The notes: a model not told the origin generated them from the letters alone. DNA of 64,000 nucleotides from an uncultured Prevotellaceae bacterium (GCA_900319525.1 ONOU01000014.1:99480-163479), one strand, 5' to 3'; counted from the stretch's first letter, positions 1-11,916 are shown. Translations and numbers: made by a program.

Positions 1-1
1 C

Positions 2-115
2 CCGGCCATGTACAACGAGCTGCGTGAGAAAGGCCTCGCCGAGGTCAACCAGATCACCTGGGACAAGGCCGGAGCCAAGGTCATCAATATCTACCGCAAC
101 CTCATCAACCGTTGA
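2..115 (+). CDS. C-terminal end of a glycosyltransferase (partial)
   Basis: The window opens inside a rightward reading frame; 37 codons remain before the TGA at 113-115. The visible residues (MYNELREKGLAEVNQITWDK, then AGAKVINIYRNLINR) look like the last helix of a GT-B glycosyltransferase of family 4. The gene ends 54 bases before a GH57 amylase. In Bacteroides a GT4 enzyme and a GH57 amylase lie side by side in the storage-glucan cluster, usually after a debranching enzyme. The call rests mainly on that known neighbourhood; the fragment is too short to prove the family. Confidence 0.5.
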   Translation, partial: PAMYNELREKGLAEVNQITWDKAGAKVINIYRNLINR

Positions 116-126
116 GGCATAACTAA

Positions 127-166
127 AGAACTAAAAACCAAGAACTAAAAACTAAGAACTAAATAA
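127..166. repeat. Short tandem repeat of an AACTAAAAACTA-type unit
   Basis: Between the glycosyltransferase stop and the amylase start the DNA is made of near-repeats of AGAACTAAAAACTA with a 7-base rhythm. Similar arrays lie at 17207-17293 and 45838-45910. The leader just before the start codon, (A)ACT(G)AATATA, is also close to those at 34655-34673 and 45905-45918. Confidence 0.7.
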
Positions 167-169
167 TAT

Positions 170-1606
170 ATGAAAGCGATTTGTTTTTATTTCCAGATTC
201 ATCAGCCGTTCCGTCTGAAGCACTACCGCTTCTTTGACATCGGTAATGACCACTACTATTATGATGACTTTGCCGACGACGACATTATCACGCGCATCGC
301 CCAGCGGTCGTACATGCCCGCCAACCAGATGTTGCTCGACATGATCAAAGAAAACGGCAAGAAGTTCAAGGTGGCCTTCTCTATCAGTGGCACCGCTCTA
401 GAGCAGCTCGAACAGTATGTGCCCGAGTTCATCGACTCGATGAAGGAACTGGCCGCCACCGGATGTGTAGAATTCCTGAGCGAGACCTATGCCCACAGCC
501 TGTCGGCACTGTATGATCCCGACGAGTTTGTCGCACAGGTCAAGGCCCACGATGAAAAGATCTTCCAACTCTTCGGTCAAAAGCCCAAGGTGTTCCGCAA
601 CACCGAGCTCATCTATGACGACGACATTGCGTCCATGGTGTATGCCATGGGCTTCAAGGCCGCCATCACCGCCGACGCCAAGCATGTGCTGGGCTGGCGC
701 TCGCCTAATTTCCTGTACAGCAGCGCCTCGGCACCCAAGCTCAAGCTGCTGCTCAAGAACGGCAAGTTGAGCGACGACATCTCGTTCCGCTTCAGTAATC
801 CCGAGTGGGCATCCTATCCCCTGACCGCCGACAAGTATATCCACTGGATCAACGAGTTGCCACAGGAAGAACAGCTCATCAACCTGTTCATGAACTATGA
901 TGCCTTTGGCGAGCTGCAGCCTCGTGAGAGCGGTATCTTTGAGTTCATGAAGGCCTTGCCGCGCTTTGCTGCCGAGAGCAACATCCAGTTCTGGACTCCC
1001 AGCGAAGTCGTTTCCAAGTTCAAACCCGTTGCCGAACTCGCTGTGCCCTACCCCATGTCATGGACCGACGAGGCCCGCGACACCAGCGCATGGCTGGGCA
1101 ACACCTTGCAGCAGGAGGCTGTCAAGAAGCTGTACTCCATTGGCGAACGCGTGCGCCTGTGCACCGACCGCCGCATCAAGCAGGACTGGAACTACCTGCA
1201 GGCCAGCGACCACTTCTTCTACATGTCCACCAAGCACAACGATGACGGCTCGGTTCACTCGCATTACAGCCCTTATGACTCGCCCTACACGGCGTTCACC
1301 AACTACATGAACGTCTTGAGCGATTTCTTGACCCGCGTCGAGGAGCAGTATCCCGCTAGCATCGACAACGAAGAGCTGAACTCATTGCTGCTCACCATTC
1401 GCAATCAGGAGCAAGAGATCGAGAAGCTGCACCGCGAGGTAGAATTGATGCGCAACAATATCGTCAAGGACACCACCGGTGACTTCCCCATCGAGGAACC
1501 TGCCGAGGAGGAGAAAAAGAAACCTGTAGCCAAGAAAAAGGCCGCCAGTGCAGCCAAGAAAGCGGCTACAACAAGGAAGAAAACCACCGCAGCTAAAAAG
1601 AAATAA
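170..1606 (+). CDS. Glycoside hydrolase family 57 alpha-amylase-type enzyme
   Basis: A cytoplasmic alpha-glucan hydrolase or transferase of 478 residues with no signal peptide. GH57 landmarks appear in order: HQP at residues 11-13, the GCVEFLSETYAHS strand at 98-110, FRNTELIYDDD at 142-152 with Glu146 as the likely nucleophile, and MNYDAFGE at 241-248 with Asp244 as the likely acid/base. Residues 395-425 form a coiled coil. The last 35 residues are almost only Lys, Ala and Thr, like a histone H1 tail, which the fold does not need. It follows a probable GT4 gene, so a role in making or breaking glycogen-like polymer is likely. The ATG at 170 is the first start after the repeat leader. A strong terminator follows. 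Confidence 0.88.
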   Translation: MKAICFYFQIHQPFRLKHYRFFDIGNDHYYYDDFADDDIITRIAQRSYMPANQMLLDMIKENGKKFKVAFSISGTALEQLEQYVPEFIDSMKELAATGCVEFLSETYAHSLSALYDPDEFVAQVKAHDEKIFQLFGQKPKVFRNTELIYDDDIASMVYAMGFKAAITADAKHVLGWRSPNFLYSSASAPKLKLLLKNGKLSDDISFRFSNPEWASYPLTADKYIHWINELPQEEQLINLFMNYDAFGELQPRESGIFEFMKALPRFAAESNIQFWTPSEVVSKFKPVAELAVPYPMSWTDEARDTSAWLGNTLQQEAVKKLYSIGERVRLCTDRRIKQDWNYLQASDHFFYMSTKHNDDGSVHSHYSPYDSPYTAFTNYMNVLSDFLTRVEEQYPASIDNEELNSLLLTIRNQEQEIEKLHREVELMRNNIVKDTTGDFPIEEPAEEEKKKPVAKKKAASAAKKAATTRKKTTAAKKK

Positions 1607-1632
1607 GCAGCGGACACAATGATTTTCCACAG

Positions 1633-1669
1633 GTCCACCGCCATCGCTATGATGAGGCGGTGGACTTTT
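1633..1669 (+). terminator. Rho-independent terminator after the amylase gene
   Basis: A perfect 10-base stem, GTCCACCGCC at 1633-1642 and GGCGGTGGAC at 1656-1665, is followed by TTTT. It closes the glucan operon. Confidence 0.85.
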
Positions 1670-1948
1670 AACTGTCAATATGTAACACTGAGAGCACACC
1701 CGCAGTTAGGGCTAATTGCGGATATGCCCCGATGCGGCGGCCATGCTGCGGTGTGAAATCATTAAAAAATCAGCATGATTTCTTGCGAAATGTAACATAT
1801 TACAAATTATCGACTCATTTTTAGTGAAAACTGAATTTTTTAGACCAAAAAGCATTAAAAATTAGTCTAAAATCGTTACCTTTGCACCGCAAAATGCGAA
1901 ATTTATAAATATTTGCAAATATATTCAAAAAAACAAAAAGTTTAGTAA
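1670..1948 (+). promoter_or_regulatory. Leader and probable promoter of pyruvate phosphate dikinase
   Basis: The gap between the amylase terminator and ppdK holds no gene. It turns A+T-rich from about 1760. TACCTTTG at 1877-1884 matches the Bacteroidetes -7 box TAnnTTTG and would start RNA near 1890, leaving a leader of about 59 bases. I see no clear TTTG at the -33 position, so the promoter call is moderate. Confidence 0.55.
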
Positions 1949-4666
<2,718 letters not shown>

Positions 4667-4691
4667 GCTAACTCTAACTAAAGAAGTAAAG

Positions 4692-4722
4692 GGACCTGTC
4701 CGTTTGAGCAGGTCCTTTTTTT
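4692..4722 (+). terminator. Rho-independent terminator after ppdK
   Basis: GGACCTG (4692-4698) pairs with CAGGTCC (4709-4715), followed by seven T. A second inverted repeat, AATCGTC at 4723-4729 with GACGATT at 4744-4750, follows at once. Confidence 0.88.
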
Positions 4723-4926
4723 AATCGTCAGAAGAGGGCTCCCGACGATTAATGACTAAAAACGTCGCACAATCTGTGACAATTTGTGCCTCTGATTTGC
4801 GGTTCGCAATTATTTTAGTATTTTCGCCAAGGAATTTTTCATTGCGTATTTCGTTGCAAGTAATAGAGAACAGCATGATAAATAGATATCGGAATTTAGT
4901 GGCAATAATGATAGAACGAAATCAAG

Positions 4927-5922
4927 ATGGAACAGAAAACTAAATCAAAAGGACTGATTGCTCGTATTTTGGGAGAACAGCCTACACCAGACCAGAAAAC
5001 CGTTGTCAAGATTATGCTTCTAGCACTGTTATTTTGGCCGATAGGTTTCTTTGTGTCCATATTCTTTTGGGATGCGCCAATCCAATCCTCTATCGACAAA
5101 TTTTGCCGTTGGGGTGCAACGTACACCATCTGGCTTTACCCGATCTATCTGATTCCATTAATAAGGTTGTGGTTTGTACTTTCCAAAAAACTGGGAAGGG
5201 CATGGCTGTTCAATTATTGCCCATGGATACCTGTGGCTGTTTTCTTCCTTTTTCTGGTAGTCGCATCAAGTTCATTCGCCGAAAGTAAACCTGAAGGATA
5301 TGATCCTTCGACCTATAAACGCCTAAACGAATTGTATACATTCGATGTTAACCATGTTTATTATAGGTATAATAATAGCTATAAGATATTGGAAGGGGCA
5401 TACCCAAGTACATTCAAAGCCCTGAGCGTTGATTATGCAGCCGATATGCACCATGTATGGTTTCATCGCAATATGATAGAAGGAGCAGATCCTGCCACTT
5501 TTGTCTTACCAGATGGCGATATTTTATCTCTTGGTTTTGCTCTTGCTCATGACGCACACGATTACTACATGGGAGAAGTGCCTCTCCATGTGGCAAATAT
5601 GGGAAGTTTCAGACTGATTGACAGTCATTGGGCTTTAGATAGCCTTCAGGTCTATTATCTCGGTATCGTTGGCAATACATATAATAGAGCTGTGTCTGCA
5701 GGTGATTACCGCACGTTTAAGGTTTTAAATGAATTCTATGCAGTTGATTCCAAGTGTGTCTATTACAAAAATAACATAGTAGAGGGGGCAGACCCAGCGT
5801 CTTTCGCTGTATTGAAGGGGGAAGATCTCTATGGCCAAGACAAGCACCATGTGTACTATGAGGGAACACGAGATCGACTACGTGAAAAATCGCTTCAACG
5901 AAAATCTCAAGTTAGCAAATAA
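4927..5922 (+). CDS. Membrane protein with DKNYY-type repeats
   Basis: The function is not known. The 331 residues begin with about three membrane segments (residues 23-46, 57-80 and 95-117) before a soluble region of roughly 210 residues. That region repeats the pattern L.E.YA.D..HVYY....I.EGADP.TF, as in LNELYTFDVNHVYYRYNN, VLNEFYAVDSKCVYY and LYGQDKHHVYY, which is the DKNYY family signature. The protein is probably anchored in the inner membrane with the repeats in the periplasm. Base composition is clearly richer in A+T than the flanking genes, which suggests recent gain. The gene stands alone, facing the cluster to its right. An upstream ORF at 4752 overlapping its start looks non-coding. 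Confidence 0.7.
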   Translation: MEQKTKSKGLIARILGEQPTPDQKTVVKIMLLALLFWPIGFFVSIFFWDAPIQSSIDKFCRWGATYTIWLYPIYLIPLIRLWFVLSKKLGRAWLFNYCPWIPVAVFFLFLVVASSSFAESKPEGYDPSTYKRLNELYTFDVNHVYYRYNNSYKILEGAYPSTFKALSVDYAADMHHVWFHRNMIEGADPATFVLPDGDILSLGFALAHDAHDYYMGEVPLHVANMGSFRLIDSHWALDSLQVYYLGIVGNTYNRAVSAGDYRTFKVLNEFYAVDSKCVYYKNNIVEGADPASFAVLKGEDLYGQDKHHVYYEGTRDRLREKSLQRKSQVSK

Positions 5923-5991
5923 GTAAATTCCGATTTAGAGGATATGACATAAAAAATTATATCTGCCGCTAATCTCGCGGTGCAAACAATG

Positions 5992-6056
5992 GCTCAGCGG
6001 AAAATTAGCGGGGGCAAGCATGAGGTCGAAAGACCTCGCCAAGGCCAGCGGCCTTG
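5992..6056. repeat. 65-base double-hairpin dispersed repeat, copy 1
   Basis: Base-for-base identical over 65 positions to 56774-56838. It holds two adjacent perfect hairpins, GAGGTC-GAAA-GACCTC and AAGGCC-AGC-GGCCTT. The second copy lies next to a broken REP-associated transposase, so this is probably a REP-like element. It lies between two convergent genes. Confidence 0.85.
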
Positions 6057-6092
6057 CTGTGGCCTTCGACCACACCGCCCCCAAAATCAAGC

Positions 6093-6140
6093 ACGCACAA
6101 CAGGGGTTGTATTGGTTGTCAACCCGTGTTGTGCGTGTCG
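6093..6140. terminator. Long hairpin between convergent genes, probable two-way terminator
   Basis: ACGCACAACAGGGGTTG (6093-6109) and CAACCCGTGTTGTGCGT (6120-6136) pair over 17 positions with one mismatch and a 10-base loop. It lies between the stop of the DKNYY gene and the stop of the leftward thioredoxin-like gene. Confidence 0.7.
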
Positions 6141-6182
6141 TTTGATAAAAGTACTTTAGTCTAATAGGAGCTTGCCTGACGA

Positions 6183-7190
6183 TCACTTCATGAGGTCGGC
6201 GAGTTTGTTGGCCAGGTCATCGCCCAGCAGATTGCGTGACAGGATCTTGCCGTCGGGGCCAAAGACGATGATGTGGGGGATGCTCTTGATGCCGTAGAGG
6301 TCGGTGGGCTCGGTCAGCTTGTGTGTGCCAACGATGACGGGCCAGGTGATGTTGAGCTCCTCGATGGCCTTGCGGGTGTCCTCAGGATTGTCCCACACAG
6401 CGATGCCCACCACGTCAAACTTGTCGCCATACTTGGCCTTCAAAGCCTGCAGCTTGGGAATCTCGGCACGACAAGGCGGGCACCAGCTGGCCCAGAAGTC
6501 GGCCACAACAACCTTGCCCTTGCCCACATAGTCAGACAGCTTCTGCACCGCTCCATCCTCAGCTTTCACCTCAAAGTCGGTGAATGGTTGTCCCTCGGCC
6601 GTGACGATGAGCTGGCGGGCTGCTTTTTTGATTTTCTCGACGCGTCTGAGCTGGGCATACTCGGCAGGTGCCTCTTTGAGCAGGCCGTCAATCTCAGCTT
6701 CGGTGAAATCTTTATACATCAGGTAGTTGCAGAATGCCCAGGGCCCAATGGCATTGTTCTTGTTCTCCTCATAGAGTTTCTTGAGTCCCTCGGCATAGCG
6801 GGCTTCGCCCTCGGCCTCGCTGACGGTGGTGTCATCAGCCACCTTCTGCATCTCTTTGCTCCAGGCAGCAATCTTGTCATTCAAGGGGCTGATGGCTGTA
6901 CCCGCAGCAATATCGAGTTTCACATCGCCCGGTTCAACGACAAAGCCGTAAGGGTTGCCGGCCGCATACAGACGAGCGAAAAATCCCTTGTCTATCGTTC
7001 CCTCGAGCACACAGGTCCTGTTCTCTACCGTAGCAGTGGCGATGGTGTCGCCTGTGTCATAATTGGTCAGGAAGACCGTCTCGCCATTGGTACTGTCATC
7101 AGGAAATGTGACAGTCACCTTGTAACCCTCGCTGCACGATACCATCAACAGCAGTGCCGCAAAAATAAAAACAAACTTTTTCATCATCAT
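6183..7190 (-). CDS. TlpA-like thioredoxin lipoprotein with an N-terminal DUF4369-type domain
   Basis: A 335-residue exported thiol-disulfide protein. The N-terminus MMMKKFVFIFAALLLMVSC is a lipoprotein signal with the lipobox Cys near residue 19. Residues 25-110 resemble the beta-rich DUF4369 domain that Bacteroidetes place before thioredoxin domains. A helical linker follows. The thioredoxin fold starts near residue 205 (FTDFEVKAEDG) and carries the active site ADFWASWCPPCRAEIPKL. The family reduces disulfides or serves envelope maturation. It is last in a leftward cluster, 64 bases after the GH3/beta-lactamase gene. Three ATG codons in a row begin the frame; the exact start is open by two codons. 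Confidence 0.88.
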   Translation of the reverse strand: MMMKKFVFIFAALLLMVSCSEGYKVTVTFPDDSTNGETVFLTNYDTGDTIATATVENRTCVLEGTIDKGFFARLYAAGNPYGFVVEPGDVKLDIAAGTAISPLNDKIAAWSKEMQKVADDTTVSEAEGEARYAEGLKKLYEENKNNAIGPWAFCNYLMYKDFTEAEIDGLLKEAPAEYAQLRRVEKIKKAARQLIVTAEGQPFTDFEVKAEDGAVQKLSDYVGKGKVVVADFWASWCPPCRAEIPKLQALKAKYGDKFDVVGIAVWDNPEDTRKAIEELNITWPVIVGTHKLTEPTDLYGIKSIPHIIVFGPDGKILSRNLLGDDLANKLADLMK

Positions 7191-7254
7191 ACTCTTGTCT
7201 TTTAGTTATTGATTGACCAGAAAACCCACTTTGTCCCAGAGGGAAATCCATTCT

Positions 7255-10200
7255 CTAGTCCTTGATAGCCCGGTAGATGAGCGTATTGATGTGGCTGCGC
7301 GCGCTGATGCGTCCAAAGTTGGGGTTGTTGCGCGTGGGGCTCACACGATTGCTCAAGAAGATGTAGAACATGTCATTCTTAGGGTCAACCCAGAAGCAGG
7401 TGCCCGTAAATCCCGTGTGACCGAAGGTCTCGGGGGTGGCTTCGGGGCAAGTGTTGCTGGCGTCAGGATCACCGATAACCGGCTTGTCAAAGCCCAGGCC
7501 ACGATGGCTGTTGGGGCTCTTCTGGGTCGTAAAAGTCTCAACAGTCGAGGCCTTCAACAGGCGCACGCCGCCATAGGTGCCTCCATTGAGCCACATCTGG
7601 AACAGCTTGGCCAAGTCATTAGCGTTGCTGAAAAGTCCCGCATTGCCCTGCACGCCACCCGAGAAGGCGGCCAGCTCGTCGTGGACGTAGCCATGGATGT
7701 GCTGACGACGCAGGTAGGTATCCACCTCGGTATAAGCGATATCGTCACGGCCAAACTTGCTCAACGGGCGGTACATCGTGTGATAGGCCCCGAGAGGCGC
7801 AAAGATGTAGTTGTTCACATAGTAGTTGAGCGGCGAGTGCGTCATGCGCTGTACCGCATCGGCAAGCAACGAGAAGTTGCAGCAGCTGTACAAGTATTTC
7901 TTCTTGCCCAGTTTAGCGTGATAGATGCGGTTCATGATCGAGTCATAGGTAACGCGTCCGCCCCAGATGCCATCGGCAATAGCGATGTTGAACTTGTCGG
8001 TCTTGTGGGTAGAGAGGATGTCGGTGCGCAACTTGGCGTCCTTGTGTCCCCAGGCGCCGTTCATCACCTTGATGGGATGGTTGGCATCCTCGGCCCCAGC
8101 GATGAGAACGCCGCTATAGGTCTTGGGATCCATCATCATCTGCCACATGTTGAGCGAGGCTGGCATACCGGTCTCGTGATAGAGCAGGTCGCGGAAGGTG
8201 ATGTCCTCCTTGTCGCCGTCGCGCAGGCCGGGAATATACTGGCTTGCCTTGTCGTCAAGGTCAAACTTGCCGTCGTCAAAGGCCTTCATCACACCACTGA
8301 TGGTACCCGTGGCCTTAGATACCGAAGCGAGACCAAACAGCGTGTTGTCATCGACCTTGACCTTGCTGCCATAGTCGATGGTGCCGAACGATCCCTTGTA
8401 AACCACCTTGCCATGACGGGCAACGATCACCTGACAACCAGGGAAGGCGTGCTGCTGCACACCCAGGCGGCACACCGAGTCGATCTGCGCCGTCAGGCGG
8501 GCATCAAGCCCCACCTCGGCCGGGATGGAATAGCCCAGACGGGTAGCCGGATAATGGATGCCGTGGCCGGCGTCATAGCGGGTCTTCTTGCCCTCGAAGG
8601 ACAAAGAGACGGGCAGATTGCCCCCTGCCGCATTTCCACCAAAGATGGTCTGTGCCGCATAATCCTCGGCAAGCTTATTATTCTGGTAGGTCAACACGAC
8701 AGCCTTGACATGCTTGTTGGTAACGGCGGCACCATAATTCTTGATTTCGTAGGGTTTGCAAGTAAGCACCACAATGAGGTTCTTGCACTTCTTGACAACG
8801 GCGTTGAGGGCCGCGCGGTTGGCGGCATTGTCAGCCCCCACCTCCACGATAATCGTGTTGAAATGGCCATCATGCAGCTGCTCGGCCAGGTCGCTTGCCG
8901 ACCCCATCTTGTCCAGGTCAAAACGCTTAACCTCGGCATAATCGGCACAGCGGCGCGTGAACATTGACGCGGTGCCGTCTTCATTGCCGATCGTGGCGAC
9001 AGCGATGTGACGGCTCTGCAAGTTGTGGATGGGCAGAATATTGTCGTTGTTCTTGATGACCGTGATGCTGCCTGCGGTGAGCTGACGCTTGAGCACCGTG
9101 GCGCGTGACGAGTTCACGTCATTGACCAGATTGGCGGTATTGACATGCTGCGGGCCAGTGAGTTGCAGGGCATACTTGTAGCGCAGCATCTTCTTGCAGC
9201 GCTCGTCGATGACGCTCTGGCTGATGACGCCGCTGTTGACAGCGTGCAGCACTGCGGCCACCTCGGCACCGACATTCTCGGGCATGAGCAGCACATCATT
9301 GCCCGCCAGCAATGCATTGACACACGCCGACCCCTTGAGCATCTGGGTCGCACCCTTCATGTTCAAGGCATCGGTAAAAATCAAGCCTTCAAAGCCCATA
9401 TCGTCACGCAGGAGCTTGCCCACACAATCGGGCGACAGACTCGTGGGCGCCTTACCTCCCTCGATGGCCGGCACGAGCAGGTGGGCGGTGAGAATGCCGC
9501 TCAAGCCCGAGTCGATAAACCGACGGAAAGGCACCAGCTCGCAGGTGTTGATTTCCTGCAACGACTTGTTGATGACCGGCAAGGTCTTGTGAGAGTCCTC
9601 ACTCGATGAGCCATGACCGGGGAAGTGCTTGCCCACAGCCATCACGCCGCCGTCCTCCAGACCGCGCGCAAAGGCGATCGCATGCCGTGCGACCAGCTCA
9701 GGGCTCTCCCCGAAGGAGCGGTCACCGATAACAGGATTCAACGGGTTATCGTTCACATCGAGCACCGGCGCAAAATTCACGTGGATGCCCATGTGGCGGC
9801 ACTGGCGCGCCACCTCACGACCGTACTCATAGAGCAGCATGTCGTCATCCAGAGCACCCAGGATGAGGTTGCGCTGGAAATTGGGCACCTCCTTCAATCT
9901 CATGCCCAGTCCCCACTCGCCATCGATGGTGATCATCAGCGGCACAGCGGCCAGCGATTGGGCCAGGTTGGTCACAGCAGCCTGGTCGGCTATCGAGCTC
10001 TCCTCATAGATGAGACCGCCCACCAGATTCTGGGTGACCAGTCGCTTCACCAGCTCGCGTGTGGCATCATTGCCCGACGGTGTGACAGCGGCAATAATGA
10101 GCTGCCCGACGCGCCCCTCGGGCGTCAATGAGTTGAACACACTATCCACCCACTGATTCATGGCCACTTGATCCACTTGATTGAACAGGTTGGGTAAACG

Positions 10201-10278
10201 CGTGGCACTGCGGCCCATGGCACTCATGCAGAGCGACACGGCCACCAATAGCATCAGAATACGTTTGAATTTGGTCAT
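7255..10278 (-). CDS. GH3 beta-N-acetylhexosaminidase fused to a class C beta-lactamase-like serine hydrolase
   Basis: A 1007-residue exported two-enzyme protein. After a signal peptide (residues 1-22), a NagZ-like GH3 domain holds KHFPGHG at 217-223, DSH with His230, and TDALNMKG with nucleophile Asp303. A GH3 C-terminal domain spans about 395-570. The second enzyme begins near 585: SVSK (Ser652, Lys655) is the SxxK catalytic pair, followed by YSCCNF as the probable YxN region and HTGFTG in place of KTG. Such fusions are frequent in Bacteroidetes and suggest combined cutting of the glycan and peptide parts of peptidoglycan, but substrates cannot be read from the sequence. It lies between a 5'-nucleotidase gene (56 bases upstream) and a TlpA-like gene, probably one operon. 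Confidence 0.92.
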   Translation of the reverse strand: MTKFKRILMLLVAVSLCMSAMGRSATRLPNLFNQVDQVAMNQWVDSVFNSLTPEGRVGQLIIAAVTPSGNDATRELVKRLVTQNLVGGLIYEESSIADQAAVTNLAQSLAAVPLMITIDGEWGLGMRLKEVPNFQRNLILGALDDDMLLYEYGREVARQCRHMGIHVNFAPVLDVNDNPLNPVIGDRSFGESPELVARHAIAFARGLEDGGVMAVGKHFPGHGSSSEDSHKTLPVINKSLQEINTCELVPFRRFIDSGLSGILTAHLLVPAIEGGKAPTSLSPDCVGKLLRDDMGFEGLIFTDALNMKGATQMLKGSACVNALLAGNDVLLMPENVGAEVAAVLHAVNSGVISQSVIDERCKKMLRYKYALQLTGPQHVNTANLVNDVNSSRATVLKRQLTAGSITVIKNNDNILPIHNLQSRHIAVATIGNEDGTASMFTRRCADYAEVKRFDLDKMGSASDLAEQLHDGHFNTIIVEVGADNAANRAALNAVVKKCKNLIVVLTCKPYEIKNYGAAVTNKHVKAVVLTYQNNKLAEDYAAQTIFGGNAAGGNLPVSLSFEGKKTRYDAGHGIHYPATRLGYSIPAEVGLDARLTAQIDSVCRLGVQQHAFPGCQVIVARHGKVVYKGSFGTIDYGSKVKVDDNTLFGLASVSKATGTISGVMKAFDDGKFDLDDKASQYIPGLRDGDKEDITFRDLLYHETGMPASLNMWQMMMDPKTYSGVLIAGAEDANHPIKVMNGAWGHKDAKLRTDILSTHKTDKFNIAIADGIWGGRVTYDSIMNRIYHAKLGKKKYLYSCCNFSLLADAVQRMTHSPLNYYVNNYIFAPLGAYHTMYRPLSKFGRDDIAYTEVDTYLRRQHIHGYVHDELAAFSGGVQGNAGLFSNANDLAKLFQMWLNGGTYGGVRLLKASTVETFTTQKSPNSHRGLGFDKPVIGDPDASNTCPEATPETFGHTGFTGTCFWVDPKNDMFYIFLSNRVSPTRNNPNFGRISARSHINTLIYRAIKD

Positions 10279-10334
10279 ATTCTAGAAAATGTTAAATACC
10301 CCCATTGATTGTCTCAAGAGGTGATTCTATCTTT

Positions 10335-11852
10335 TCACTTCTTCTTAATTCTCACATCTTCCTTAGCGTCAATCTTCTTGCCTTGGGCTTGAAGCTGCTT
10401 GACGTAATTGAGGATGTGGTTACCATACTTCTGAGTATCGACAAACAAGCGCTTGCACCTGGTCATCGGGGTCATGTAGTCGCCGCCGTTGGCCAGATAA
10501 TCAATCGTTGCCACGATATAAGTCTTTTTGGGATCAATATTCTTGCCATTGAGTTTGGCACTCATGAGTTCTCCCTTGTCATTATAGGTAGCAGACAATT
10601 CCTTGCTCACCGCATCACCGCCACGGCCACACATCAGCCTAATGCTCTCGATGAGTTCGTTGCCAGGCATCTCCAGCACGACAAAGCGATTGTCAAACGG
10701 GAACATCGAGCCGATGACACCCTCGGTAACGGTGCCCTTGGGCATATCGCAACGCAGGCCGCCCTTGTTCATGATGGCACAATCGATACTCTTGAAGCCC
10801 GTGAGCTCCTTGATGATCTCGATGGTGGCATCACTCACCCAGTTCTGCAGGGCATGACTGGAATTCTTCATGAACCGTGCGCTGGTAGCCACAGGGTTGT
10901 TCATGATGCTGTCCACACCGTGGCGGTAATTGTCCAGCCACGCGTTCATTGCAGTGTATCGGCTGGCGGCCTCGTCCCATGAGGCATCCACGGGGATATG
11001 GTTATAGACGATTTCCCCGGTTTCCAGGTCCAGGTCATAGGTGGCAACCAGCTTGCCGCTCTTGCCGTTCTGGCCGATGGGAATCATCTTGCCGTCGGCA
11101 TTGGCGATACGGTCCTTCCCACTACCGGGCTTGATGGTCGTGTGGGAATGTGAACTGATGACCATGTCGATGTAATGGCTTTGGCTAATGATGAGCGAAT
11201 CATTAGGCTCGGTAGGCTCATAACTATCGTAACCGATGTGCGATACCATGATGGCGTAGTCCACGCCCAGAATCTGCTTCAGGTAGCGCGCCGTAGCATC
11301 GGCAACCGATGGCGCATAACGGTATCCCAGGTTCTCGCAGTTCATGTCGGCAATCAGCCCGACGGGATTGACGTTGATGCCAAAGAAGGCCACGCGCTTG
11401 TCGCCAACGGCCTTAATCCAGTAAGGCTGGAACAAGCCATTGAGGGGCGTTGCGCTAAAGTCGTAGTTGGTACTTATCTTCACAGCGTCCACATTGCGGT
11501 AATGTGCGGCGAGCTCTTCCATACCGTTGTCAAACTCATGGTTACCCAGGATAATGGCGTCATAGCCCAGCGTGTCCATCAGCGCATATTCCACCTCGCC
11601 ACGATAGAGCGAGAAGAAGAGCGTGCCTTGCACGGCATCTCCAGCATGGATGAGCGCAGTGTTGGGGTTGTTAGCCCGGAGCTGGTCATAGATGGCTCGC
11701 CTGCGAGCCACGCCGCCCTTGCCGTCACTGGCCGGATCAATCTGGCTGTGGGTGTCATTAACTGCGATAATCATCAGGTGCTCGGCGTGCACAGCGGTGA
11801 AAGCCGCCAGGGCGCACAGGGCAATAATCATGAGGTTGCGGAATCTTGCCAT
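10335..11852 (-). CDS. Periplasmic 5'-nucleotidase / metallophosphatase (UshA family)
   Basis: A 505-residue exported phosphohydrolase that should release nucleosides from nucleotides or related phosphoesters. The signal peptide is MARFRNLMIIALCALAAFTAVHA. The metallophosphatase domain shows NDTHSQ, GDAVQGT, GNHEFDNGMEE, HIGYDS and SSHSHT, together the two-metal ligands. The 5'-nucleotidase C domain follows, with NKGGLRCDMPKGTVTEG and FPFDNRFVVLEMPG. Many Bacteroidetes split the two domains over two genes; here they are one. It is the first gene of the leftward cluster. Confidence 0.93.
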   Translation of the reverse strand: MARFRNLMIIALCALAAFTAVHAEHLMIIAVNDTHSQIDPASDGKGGVARRRAIYDQLRANNPNTALIHAGDAVQGTLFFSLYRGEVEYALMDTLGYDAIILGNHEFDNGMEELAAHYRNVDAVKISTNYDFSATPLNGLFQPYWIKAVGDKRVAFFGINVNPVGLIADMNCENLGYRYAPSVADATARYLKQILGVDYAIMVSHIGYDSYEPTEPNDSLIISQSHYIDMVISSHSHTTIKPGSGKDRIANADGKMIPIGQNGKSGKLVATYDLDLETGEIVYNHIPVDASWDEAASRYTAMNAWLDNYRHGVDSIMNNPVATSARFMKNSSHALQNWVSDATIEIIKELTGFKSIDCAIMNKGGLRCDMPKGTVTEGVIGSMFPFDNRFVVLEMPGNELIESIRLMCGRGGDAVSKELSATYNDKGELMSAKLNGKNIDPKKTYIVATIDYLANGGDYMTPMTRCKRLFVDTQKYGNHILNYVKQLQAQGKKIDAKEDVRIKKK

Positions 11853-11908
11853 AAGTAGTGTTTTATGAGTTCTTTTGTTTAATATTATTGTCTATCACTA
11901 TTAAATTA

Positions 11909-11916
11909 CAAAGGTA
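11909..11916 (-). promoter_or_regulatory. -7 promoter box for the leftward nucleotidase cluster
   Basis: CAAAGGTA on the + strand is TACCTTTG on the - strand, matching TAnnTTTG, 57 bases before the nucleotidase start. I do not see a good -33 box. Confidence 0.55.

Noticed and set aside
4752-4943. 63-codon frame overlapping the start of the DKNYY gene
   Set aside because: Starts inside the inverted repeat after the ppdK terminator, has no protein-like composition, and overlaps a better gene.
5935-6186. 83-codon leftward frame between the DKNYY and TlpA-like genes
   Set aside because: It runs through the 65-base repeat and the terminator hairpin.
7213-8967. 584-codon frame opposite the GH3/beta-lactamase gene
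   Set aside because: A mirror frame of a G+C-rich gene; its product has no domain and the opposite strand shows all catalytic motifs. Other long mirror frames (for example 28995-30458, 17991-19160 and 13717-14835) were rejected likewise.
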